Below, in pieces: positions 1 through 5,276 of a DNA stretch of 5,276 nt. The position numbers and the translations under genes were made by a program. The first letter of the stretch is position 1, and each line of letters starts with the position of its first letter. The notes under the pieces are model-generated. The model was not told the origin of the DNA. It made no database searches and worked only from the letters and a program-made list of their open reading frames with translations. This stretch comes from Deltaproteobacteria bacterium. GTDB lineage: Bacteria; Myxococcota_A; Polyangia; HGW-17; SLPX01. The DNA lies in the NCBI GenBank assembly GCA_011390535.1, contig JAABSF010000233.1:1-5276 (forward strand). Reading direction: 5' to 3'.

Positions 1-1
1 A

Positions 2-385
2 ATCGTTGGTGAAGAAGAATACGATCTCCTGGTAGGCAAGGTGATCGTTCTGGATATGATCATCATCGTCCCCGATTTTCCTGTCCCCTACTCCGATCAG
101 CTTGAAGCTAAAGGAGGTCTGAAACCATATCATTGGATTGAGACGGATTTACCGGTTGGGATGGAGTTTATAATTACTGAGAGCGGTATACCCGAAGGAC
201 TCACATTGGAAGAAAATGGAGAAATTCACGGAGCCGTCACTACCACAGAACAGGTTATCACAGTCTCCGTTCCTTTTTCGGATGTGGAGATCACGGGTTT
301 TTTCTTTGCAGCACAAGTCGCAGACTCACAATCCCCTGCAGAAACAGACAGCGCCGTGTTCGTCATCCCCACGGTTCCGCTATAA
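2..385 (+). CDS. C-terminal end of a putative-Ig (He_PIG-like) domain protein, 5' partial
   Basis: The frame is open from the left window edge to a TAA at 383-385, giving 127 residues. The internal GTG at 41 and ATG at 56 fall inside the domain's leading region and are not convincing starts, so the gene almost certainly begins outside the window. The last ~100 residues follow the order seen in putative Ig (He_PIG) domains: a 'PYSDQLEAKGGLKPYHW' stretch, then 'GIPEGLTLEENGEIHG' (compare the family's LPxGLxL..xGxIxGxPT), then a 'VADSQSPAETDSAVFVI' final strand (compare VxDSxxPxxT). This is a beta-sandwich fold usually found in tandem in secreted or surface-exposed proteins, so an extracytoplasmic location is inferred. 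The protein stops right after the domain's last strand, with no sorting signal, transmembrane helix or autotransporter tail. Its specific function cannot be told. Confidence is good for the domain type and low for a role. Confidence 0.72.
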   Translation: MVGEEEYDLLVGKVIVLDMIIIVPDFPVPYSDQLEAKGGLKPYHWIETDLPVGMEFIITESGIPEGLTLEENGEIHGAVTTTEQVITVSVPFSDVEITGFFFAAQVADSQSPAETDSAVFVIPTVPL

Positions 386-403
386 TCTACGATGACGGTA
401 GAT
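385..403. terminator. Weak hairpin at the convergent gene junction
   Basis: ATCTAC (385-390) and GTAGAT (398-403) form a perfect 6-bp inverted repeat with a 7-base loop, starting on the last base of the upstream gene's stop codon. It lies in the 56-base gap between the plus-strand gene and the end of zwf, where a bidirectional terminator could be expected. However, the stem is AT-rich and neither strand has a T-tract after it. A second near-palindrome centred on TGAATTCA (423-430) lies closer to zwf and also lacks a T-tract on the correct side. This is a possible weak terminator only. Confidence 0.22.
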
Positions 404-441
404 CAGTGGATATCTTGCCGGGTGAATTCATCCCAAAAAGG

Positions 442-2040
442 TTAAGAGACAGCGTGGGACCATTCGGGTCCTAAAGAGCCGGCGGGATAAAAAAAGAGGA
501 GCTTCTTGCGAGCATCACATTCTTCGCACCTCGATATTATGGGTGAAAGAAAAGACCAGCAAGCTTCTACTCCGTCTTGTCTCCAAAACAAGGTCTGATC
601 CCCAATCATGCAGTCAAGCAATACCCGCTCGTAAGCATTCAATCGAGGCACTTCATCCCCTGTATAGTAGTCTAGATCCATATTAACTGTTCGCAACGCG
701 ATTCCTATGCCGGGTTTTTTTACCTTGAAGGTCAGAGTAATACCCTCGGCGGGGTAGATGGATAATACCAGTCTGTTGCCTTGAATCTCTTCTCCTATGA
801 AGTTTTTAAACATGGAGTGAGGAACTGTTTTAAAATCGATTATTATGTCGGTGAGTTTTTCCGCAAGCCTTTTGCCGGATTCGATATAAAAAGGTACCCC
901 TTGCCATCTCCAATTATCCAGAAACACTCTCATCTTGGCGTATGTTGGAGTATCCGAGGTGGGGCTAACCCCCTCTTCCCGTCGATAAGCCCGTACCATC
1001 TCACCCATGAGTTCGCCCTCGGTGTATTGTCCAAGAACAAGATTTTCATCCAAACGATCCGTCGGAAAGGGGCGAAGAGCCCGATAAAGCTTTACTTTTT
1101 CATCTCTAACTTGCTCTGAATCAAAAATCGATGGTGGCTCCATACCAATCATAGCCAGAAGTTGCATCATGTGGTTTTGAAACATGTCACGAATAACACC
1201 TGACTGTTCGTAATACTGAGCGCGGTAATGAACACCGACACTTTCCAACGCCCTCACCTGAACCTTCTCTATGAACTGACGATTCCAAATCGGCTCAAAT
1301 ATCGAGTTGGCAAATCGGAACATCAAAATATTTTGAACAGTCTCTTTCGCAAGATAATGATCAATGCGATAGATCTGATGTTCTCCGAAATAATCATGAA
1401 TCTGTTTGTCGAGCGTCATGGCTGACTCCAGATCATGACCAAATGGTTTTTCAACAATTAGCCGGGACCACTGTGCCCCTTCATTGTCTTCAACGCCAAG
1501 CCCGGCTTCACCTAACCGCTGCACGGTCGGCCCGTAGCGACTGGGTGGAAGCGCCAGATAAAAGAGCTTGTTTCCAGCTGTATCATTTTTCTGTCTTTGT
1601 CGTTCGAGCAATTTGGCTAGATTCTCATAGTCCCGCTTCTCTTCTCCTTCTCCTTTACCTGCGATTCTATGATAATAAAGCCGCGAAAGAAAACCGCTCA
1701 GGGACTCAAATTTCTCGGTCTTGTTACCTTCAAAAAACTCACTCAGCGCACCTTTCATCCGAGATCTAAAACCGTCATCGCTCAAATCCGTCCTGCCACA
1801 CCCAATGACGGTGAAACAGTCCGGTAGAGCACCATTTAAATAGAGGCGGTACAAAGCCGGCATCAATTTGCGCGCAGTGAGATCACCGGTTGCGCCCATA
1901 ACCACAACAGCAAAGGGCTCTTCACATCTCTGCCCCTCTCTATCTCCTTGTGCAGTTATAATCTCTTCCACCACCGGGCTGTAATGAACATTCCCGGCCC
2001 TTATGGATTTCTTCTCTTTTGTCATATCCCCTTCATTCAT
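442..2040 (-). CDS. zwf: Glucose-6-phosphate 1-dehydrogenase
   Basis: Cytoplasmic enzyme that oxidises glucose-6-phosphate to 6-phosphoglucono-1,5-lactone with reduction of NADP(+), the first step of the oxidative pentose phosphate pathway. Numbering from the ATG at 2040 gives 532 residues. The N-terminal Rossmann domain has GATGDL at 49-54, followed by RKLMPALY. R83 after the second strand (CGRTD) is placed to bind the 2'-phosphate of NADP. EKPFG is at 197-201. The substrate signature RIDHYLAKE is at 225-233, with Ala where Gly is usual. RDMFQNH at 284-290 places the catalytic base at H290. The C-terminal part keeps the family's YERVLLDCMIGDQTLF and YPAGSLGPE blocks, so the protein looks complete. 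The ATG at 2040 was chosen because GAGAG lies 7 bases upstream and it begins just after the gnd stop. A GTG at 2085 would overlap gnd by 29 bases, and an ATG at 2025 is also possible. About 40 residues precede the Rossmann strand, longer than usual. Confidence 0.96.
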   Translation of the reverse strand: MNEGDMTKEKKSIRAGNVHYSPVVEEIITAQGDREGQRCEEPFAVVVMGATGDLTARKLMPALYRLYLNGALPDCFTVIGCGRTDLSDDGFRSRMKGALSEFFEGNKTEKFESLSGFLSRLYYHRIAGKGEGEEKRDYENLAKLLERQRQKNDTAGNKLFYLALPPSRYGPTVQRLGEAGLGVEDNEGAQWSRLIVEKPFGHDLESAMTLDKQIHDYFGEHQIYRIDHYLAKETVQNILMFRFANSIFEPIWNRQFIEKVQVRALESVGVHYRAQYYEQSGVIRDMFQNHMMQLLAMIGMEPPSIFDSEQVRDEKVKLYRALRPFPTDRLDENLVLGQYTEGELMGEMVRAYRREEGVSPTSDTPTYAKMRVFLDNWRWQGVPFYIESGKRLAEKLTDIIIDFKTVPHSMFKNFIGEEIQGNRLVLSIYPAEGITLTFKVKKPGIGIALRTVNMDLDYYTGDEVPRLNAYERVLLDCMIGDQTLFWRQDGVEACWSFLSPIISRCEECDARKKLLFFYPAGSLGPEWSHAVS

Positions 2041-2047
2041 TGCATTT

Positions 2048-2052
2048 CTCTC
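2048..2052 (-). promoter_or_regulatory. Ribosome binding site of zwf
   Basis: On the minus strand GAGAG lies 7 bases before the ATG at 2040, inside the 16-base gap between the gnd stop and zwf. It is a moderate Shine-Dalgarno match and decides the start in favour of 2040 over the upstream GTG at 2085, which lies inside the gnd coding region. A GGGG run (2031-2028) precedes the later ATG at 2025 but sits only 2 bases from it, too close to be effective. Confidence 0.6.
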
Positions 2053-2056
2053 GCCG

Positions 2057-2965
2057 TTATTTTTCCGTCTTAACAGGGTGACCACCGAACTCTCTTCTTA
2101 GACCCGCAAGCACACGATCGGCAAAGGTGTTTTCCTGCCGTGATCTGAACCTTTGAAAAAGAGAACCGGCAATCACCGGGATGGGGACACCGGTTTCAAC
2201 AGCTTGTTGGACCGTCCATCTTCCCTCTCCGGAGTCTTCGACATAACCACGAATGCTCTCCAATCGAGGGTCTTCGGAAAAAGCATCTTCCAACAGCTCA
2301 AGCAACCAAGAGCGGACAACACTGCCTTGATTCCACAGACGCGAAATCTTGCCGTAGTCAAAATCTTCAGAATAATCCGAAGCTTCCAGTAATTCGAACC
2401 CTTCGGCATAGGCCTGCATCATGCCGTACTCGATACCGTTGTGCACCATCTTTACGAAATGGCCCGAGCCTGTTCCGCCGCAGTGCAGATAACCATCCAA
2501 AGGAGCCAGGGTGGAAAACACCGGCTCTACAAACTTAAACAGCTCCTTCTCTCCTCCGATCATTAAACAGTAGCCCACCTTCAAACCCCAAATCCCTCCA
2601 CTGACTCCTGCGTCGAGGTATCCTATGTTTCTCTTTTTTAATGAATCTCTGCGGCGGAGATCATCTTTGTACATTGTGTTGCCGCCGTCGACTATCACAT
2701 CCCCTTCAGACAAGAGCTCTTGGAGCTTGTCGATCATGACCTCCACAGGTTTTCCGGCCGGCAACATCAACCAAACGATGCGAGGAGGTTGAAGCTTACT
2801 CACCATCTCTTCGGGGCTCTGTGCTGCAATGGCGCCCTCTTCTGCAGCCAACCTCAGTGCTTTCTGAGGTGAGCGATTATATACGACTACCTCATGCCCG
2901 CCTCTGAGCAACCGCGTGGCCATGTTCATCCCCATTCTGCCAAGGCCCATCATTCCCAACTTCAT
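2057..2965 (-). CDS. gnd: 6-phosphogluconate dehydrogenase, decarboxylating, short form
   Basis: Cytoplasmic enzyme that oxidatively decarboxylates 6-phosphogluconate to ribulose-5-phosphate and CO2 with reduction of NAD(P)+. It has 302 residues from the ATG at 2965, the size of the short (GntZ/YqeC-like) subfamily rather than the ~470-residue long form. The N-terminal Rossmann domain has GLGRMG at 7-12, and N30-R31-S32 follows the second strand, resembling the NRT motif of NADP-dependent long forms. DGGNTMYKDD is at 93-102 and the substrate-binding VSGG at 121-124. The helical domain carries GHFVKMVHNGIEYG, giving catalytic K172 with H175 and N176. The C-terminal part has EGRWTVQQAVETGVPIPVI (248-266) and ends at FADRVLAGLRREFGG, typical of a complete short form. 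The frame stays open upstream to 3070, but an excellent ribosome binding site and the exact onset of the MKLGMMGLG strand fix the start at 2965. First gene of a pair with zwf. Confidence 0.96.
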   Translation of the reverse strand: MKLGMMGLGRMGMNMATRLLRGGHEVVVYNRSPQKALRLAAEEGAIAAQSPEEMVSKLQPPRIVWLMLPAGKPVEVMIDKLQELLSEGDVIVDGGNTMYKDDLRRRDSLKKRNIGYLDAGVSGGIWGLKVGYCLMIGGEKELFKFVEPVFSTLAPLDGYLHCGGTGSGHFVKMVHNGIEYGMMQAYAEGFELLEASDYSEDFDYGKISRLWNQGSVVRSWLLELLEDAFSEDPRLESIRGYVEDSGEGRWTVQQAVETGVPIPVIAGSLFQRFRSRQENTFADRVLAGLRREFGGHPVKTEK

Positions 2966-2970
2966 TATCT

Positions 2971-2978
2971 TCACCTCT
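2971..2978 (-). promoter_or_regulatory. Strong ribosome binding site of gnd
   Basis: On the minus strand AGAGGTGA lies 5 bases before the ATG at 2965. It is a near-ideal Shine-Dalgarno sequence at a suitable distance. It fixes the gnd start and rules out the 35-residue upstream extension allowed by the open frame. Confidence 0.85.
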
Positions 2979-3048
2979 TTTTTTCTTTCGCCTCTTTGGA
3001 TTTTGCTAATTTTTGCATCATTGGTTGAGAAACCCACACCTACGTATG

Positions 3049-3063
3049 CCTCAAAAACTGAGG
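3049..3063. repeat. Small inverted repeat in the gnd leader region
   Basis: CCTCA (3049-3053) and TGAGG (3059-3063) are perfectly complementary around a 5-base loop. On the minus strand the loop is GTTTT. The hairpin lies about 85 bases upstream of the gnd start. The stem is too short and has no following T-tract, so it is not called a terminator. It could be a minor operator or leader structure, or chance. Confidence 0.3.
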
Positions 3064-3064
3064 A

Positions 3065-3078
3065 GCGCAATGCGCAAT
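3065..3078. repeat. Tandem 7-base repeat (GCGCAAT x2)
   Basis: GCGCAAT occurs twice in direct succession (3065-3071 and 3072-3078). Because GCGC is self-complementary, GCGCAATGCGC (3065-3075) is also a small dyad. The run is GC-rich within otherwise AT-rich intergenic DNA, about 100 bases upstream of gnd. It could be a protein-binding site, but no known regulator consensus is recognised. Confidence 0.4.
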
Positions 3079-3122
3079 GGAAGAATACTCTTAACCTATA
3101 CGGAAAAATAATCTAAACTCAT

Positions 3123-3135
3123 ATTCTTGAAGAAT
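3123..3135. repeat. Perfect 13-base inverted repeat
   Basis: ATTCTT (3123-3128) and AAGAAT (3130-3135) are perfect complements around a single central base. The shape suits binding of a dimeric regulator better than an RNA hairpin, since the one-base loop would have to open. It lies 18 to 30 bases past the stop codon of the HEAT/cNMP gene and well upstream of gnd, next to the tandem 8-base repeat. Operator function is inference. Confidence 0.4.
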
Positions 3136-3152
3136 CACCTGATCACCTGATT
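3133..3152. repeat. Tandem 8-base repeat with dyad symmetry (ATCACCTG x2)
   Basis: ATCACCTG occurs twice in tandem (3134-3141 and 3142-3149). The whole stretch 3133-3152 is also nearly dyad-symmetric: AATCA, CC, the palindrome TGATCA (3140-3145), CC, TGATT. It directly abuts the stop codon of the HEAT/cNMP gene and overlaps the 13-base inverted repeat by three bases. It is a candidate operator upstream of gnd-zwf, or simple local duplication. Confidence 0.45.
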
Positions 3153-5276
3153 TTATTCACGATCTTTTACAATTGCCTCTTGCTGTGTTCTGGCGTTAGC
3201 TTCCCGCAACCTCCCAGTAAGAACCTTGAAGATACCTTTTACTATGGCGTGTTTTTGCTCTAACAGCTCATCAAAGCTGTCAGCCTCTATTCGCAAAAAG
3301 TCCGCATCGGATAAGACCACAACATCCGCGCTTCGGGGCAAATTATCCAACAAGGCCATCTCACCGAAACACTCTTTCGGTCCCAACCTTACCACCTCTC
3401 TTCCTTGGATCCTGATGGATACGTCGCCATGCAACACCAGATACATGGCATCTCCCGGATCATTTTGTCTGAAGACCACATCATCGGCCGAGTAAGATAC
3501 TTCTTCCGCAATCTCTGCGATACGATGTAGCTCTTCACCGCTCAGCCCGGAAAAAATGGGCGCACTTTTTAAAAACAGGATTTTTTCAATAAGGGGCAGC
3601 AATGATTGCACCTCCTTTGTCAATGCTCTCTGAGCTCTTTTTTCCAGATCAGTGGCACATTCGTATAATAAAAATGCCTTCAAATAACGGTCATCACCGC
3701 AAATAATGGCTTGAATAGGATTGGAGTACGTTTCACTATATATCTCAAAAAGCTTCTCCGGTAACCTGACCATACAACCGGACCCGAAATGTCCTTCAAA
3801 TAATGGGATGAGTCTTCCCGACACGTCCGGTGCTGTAACATTCTCTAACAGCTCCACGGCTCCAGCACGCTGTCGTTTCAGACCGCTCTCCAGATTGGCA
3901 AAAATCATATCCGCAGTTTGAAGATCGATAGCCATACCAAGTAACGCCATTATTCGTTTATCGATTTGAGACCTGCGATATAATATCTGATCCAACAACA
4001 GTTTTGACTCGCTTGAGTCGGAGTCATGTCCCAAAAAATATTCTTGCAGAGCCATGAAGCAATACGCCGACTCCAGCTCAACATCCAGCAATTCCAAGAG
4101 ACGCGCTTCTTCAAGCGAGCCAGGTATACGCCTAGAGAGAATCCTAGCTGACCGGAGCCGCACCTCATGTAGATCATGTCTCAACAAATCCACTAAAAGA
4201 CGAGTAGCCTCATCTCCTTCAATGGCAGATAGAATCCACGGTACTCTGCGGTACAAGTCCTCTCTTGCGTAATTCTTTTCTATAAAGGCCCTAATGGCTT
4301 TCACCGCCGGCTCGCCCAGCTTTTCCAAAGCTCGAGCAGCAGGATCTCTTGGTCCCCGGGTATCGAAACACAGAAAAACATCTTCAATAAGCGCCCCCAT
4401 CCCAAGCTCTCCGGCAGCCATTAGTGCAGCTGCCCTGACTCTTTCATTTACATCATAAAGGAGTGTCTTTACATCAGCCGTAAATGATGAATCTCCCAAT
4501 TCTTGAAGCGCAGTAGCTGCAGCCAGCCGTGTTTCAATACAGTCGTCTCCCAGAATCTCGGCCCATACACGCCCCGCATCCCCCTGGTTTTCAGGAAAGA
4601 GTTTTCTCAACCAGAGAGCCGCCCCCGCCCGTACCAAAAACCTCTCATCACTCAAGAACCCCTCGACCCGAAACCTCGCCGAAGACTGTTTCAGTCTAGC
4701 AAGTCCGCCCAAAGCGCGTAACACGACTCCGCCATCATCATCCTCCAAACCTTTGGAAACTATCACATCCAGCTCAGCCGGACCGCCTTCTTCCAACAAA
4801 GAAAGCGACTCTCTGCGGACCTCCGAGTGTTCGCTCTCAAGGGCAAGCGTCAACAAAGGCCGGGATTGTGCCGGAGGCAAATGAGCCAAAAACCTCAGCG
4901 CAAATACGGCGGCACCCGCAGGTCCGTCCTGGACCGATTGCTCGACCATTCTCAAAGCTGTTCCATCCACCACAGGTGTCGCCCTCTCGTTTAAGCGACT
5001 TCCAGAGGGGAGCTTTCGTCGAGTCAACGCTGAATGAAGTGCGCCGAGATAAGCTTTTTTTGCCTTCAACCCTACATACAGAGCCGCTGCTCCTGAAAAC
5101 AAACCTGTCCCTATAGCGATCCACCTCAGATTCAACCCCTCCCAGAAGAAAAGGAGCCCAAGAGCTCCGGCCACCTTAGCCAAGGGGGACACAACACCTT
5201 TAATCAGTGCCATCGCCTGAATTTTACTTTTCCGCTCCACTGGAGTGTAAAGCGTCTGCAAGCTGGGACTGTAAAA
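3153..5276 (-). CDS. Membrane-tail, HEAT-repeat and cyclic-nucleotide-binding protein, probable NTT/MFS transporter fusion, 5' partial
   Basis: The frame is open to the right window edge, with 707 residues visible (numbered from the codon at 5276-5274). The first candidate start, a TTG at 5261, has no ribosome binding site, so the gene very likely starts outside. Residues ~7-30 (QTLYTPVERKSKIQA, then KGVVSPLAK) and two hydrophobic segments (~24-45, ~51-71) resemble the last helices of MFS/TLC (ATP/ADP translocase-like) transporters that carry HEAT tails. Residues ~135-385 are helical HEAT-type repeats, with recurring patterns such as VRRESLSLL, TRLAAATALQELG and VRAAALMAAGELG. Residues ~395-500 form a further helical region with the 'RAGAVELLENV' pattern known from these fusions. 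The C-terminal cNMP-binding domain (~570-690) has the phosphate-binding cassette FGEMALL...PRSA, with E639 and R648 retained. An inner-membrane, ligand-gated transporter or regulatory protein is inferred. The substrate is unknown. The HEAT and cNMP calls are firm; the transporter origin is likely but rests on the truncated end. Confidence 0.85.
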   Translation of the reverse strand, partial: FYSPSLQTLYTPVERKSKIQAMALIKGVVSPLAKVAGALGLLFFWEGLNLRWIAIGTGLFSGAAALYVGLKAKKAYLGALHSALTRRKLPSGSRLNERATPVVDGTALRMVEQSVQDGPAGAAVFALRFLAHLPPAQSRPLLTLALESEHSEVRRESLSLLEEGGPAELDVIVSKGLEDDDGGVVLRALGGLARLKQSSARFRVEGFLSDERFLVRAGAALWLRKLFPENQGDAGRVWAEILGDDCIETRLAAATALQELGDSSFTADVKTLLYDVNERVRAAALMAAGELGMGALIEDVFLCFDTRGPRDPAARALEKLGEPAVKAIRAFIEKNYAREDLYRRVPWILSAIEGDEATRLLVDLLRHDLHEVRLRSARILSRRIPGSLEEARLLELLDVELESAYCFMALQEYFLGHDSDSSESKLLLDQILYRRSQIDKRIMALLGMAIDLQTADMIFANLESGLKRQRAGAVELLENVTAPDVSGRLIPLFEGHFGSGCMVRLPEKLFEIYSETYSNPIQAIICGDDRYLKAFLLYECATDLEKRAQRALTKEVQSLLPLIEKILFLKSAPIFSGLSGEELHRIAEIAEEVSYSADDVVFRQNDPGDAMYLVLHGDVSIRIQGREVVRLGPKECFGEMALLDNLPRSADVVVLSDADFLRIEADSFDELLEQKHAIVKGIFKVLTGRLREANARTQQEAIVKDRE

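Larger units (their letters stand above)
442..2965 (-). other. gnd-zwf operon (oxidative pentose phosphate pathway)
   Basis: Two minus-strand genes, gnd then zwf, are separated by 16 bases. That gap holds only the zwf ribosome binding site, with no room for a promoter or terminator. Their products catalyse the third and first reactions of the oxidative pentose phosphate branch, so co-transcription makes metabolic sense. The 187-base repeat-bearing gap upstream of gnd is the likely promoter region. The operon seems to end at zwf, because the next gene is convergent. The enzyme for the middle step, 6-phosphogluconolactonase, is not encoded here. The operon call is inferred from spacing and function. 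Confidence 0.82.
2966..3152 (-). promoter_or_regulatory. Intergenic control region upstream of gnd-zwf
   Basis: A 187-base AT-rich gap between the end of the HEAT/cNMP gene and the gnd start; it must hold the gnd-zwf promoter if the operon is transcribed separately. No strong -35/-10 pair stands out. Candidate -10-like hexamers on the minus strand, such as TATTCT near 3086-3081, lack a good -35 partner. The region contains four short repeat structures listed separately. No canonical intrinsic terminator for the upstream gene was seen. Its regulatory role is inferred from position. Confidence 0.4.

Noticed and set aside
456..472. Hairpin GGACC/GGTCC at the 3' end of zwf as a terminator
   Set aside because: It lies within the zwf coding sequence encoding the conserved GPEWS tail region and has no T-tract after it, so it is probably incidental.
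781..1119. Plus-strand open frame of 112 residues inside zwf
   Set aside because: It lies antisense within a firmly identified gene, has no recognisable domain or ribosome binding site, and its composition reflects the opposite strand.
1443..1769. Plus-strand open frame of 108 residues inside zwf
   Set aside because: Antisense shadow of the conserved central part of zwf, with no independent support.
2041..2085. Extension of zwf to a GTG start at 2085
   Set aside because: It would overlap the gnd coding region by 29 bases and has no Shine-Dalgarno sequence of its own. The ATG at 2040 has GAGAG 7 bases upstream and fits operon spacing.
2173..2409. Alternative-frame minus-strand open frame inside gnd
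   Set aside because: It overlaps the conserved C-terminal helical domain of gnd in another frame and shows no domain features.
2966..3070. Extension of gnd by 35 residues to 3070
   Set aside because: The added residues have no family resemblance, whereas the ATG at 2965 has an excellent AGAGGTGA ribosome binding site and begins exactly at the Rossmann strand.
4837..5124. Alternative-frame minus-strand open frame inside the HEAT gene
   Set aside because: Its charged, serine-arginine-rich translation is typical of an out-of-frame reading. The main frame has clear HEAT-type helices here.
3153..5261. A complete gene starting at the TTG at 5261
   Set aside because: There is no ribosome binding site before the TTG, the frame stays open to the window edge, and the five extra residues plus the next ~65 look like the inside of a transporter domain.
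1..5276. tRNA, rRNA, CRISPR array, insertion sequence or attachment site
   Set aside because: I saw no cloverleaf-like sequences, regularly spaced repeats, transposase motifs or terminal inverted repeats. The only repeats are the short ones upstream of gnd.

Overview
The window comes from a bacterium, probably a Gram-negative one. The best-fitting background is a deltaproteobacterial or similarly deep lineage, because a transporter–HEAT–cyclic-nucleotide fusion sits beside a short-form gnd and zwf. No rRNA or other marker is present, so this placement is inference and no genus can be named. GC content looks moderate, and coding density is high, with no gene-free stretch longer than 300 bases.

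Layout. (1) At the left edge, on the plus strand, is the 3' end of a gene whose product ends in a putative-Ig (He_PIG-like) beta-sandwich domain, so it is probably a surface or secreted protein. (2) Converging on it from the minus strand, after a 56-base gap without an obvious intrinsic terminator, is zwf (glucose-6-phosphate dehydrogenase). (3) Immediately upstream of zwf is a short-form gnd (decarboxylating 6-phosphogluconate dehydrogenase). The 16-base gap holds the zwf ribosome binding site, so gnd-zwf reads as a two-gene operon. (4) A 187-base region carrying several short direct and inverted repeats lies upstream of gnd and is the likely control region. (5) The right 2.1 kb, also minus strand, is a long reading frame open to the window edge. 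It holds the tail of a membrane domain, a HEAT-repeat solenoid and a C-terminal cyclic-nucleotide-binding domain. It most resembles the C-terminal part of an MFS or ATP/ADP-translocase-type (TLC/NTT) transporter fusion whose transporter domain lies beyond the window.

How they work together. zwf and gnd supply both dehydrogenases of the oxidative pentose phosphate pathway (glucose-6-phosphate to ribulose-5-phosphate, yielding reduced cofactor). The lactonase (pgl) that normally acts between them is not in the window. The cofactor fingerprints of both enzymes look NADP-type, consistent with an NADPH-supplying operon. The transporter-like HEAT/cNMP protein is upstream on the same strand, but the 187-base gap suggests separate transcription. 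Any functional tie is speculative. The most notable item is that fusion protein; the two dehydrogenases are ordinary metabolic genes with a few variant details.
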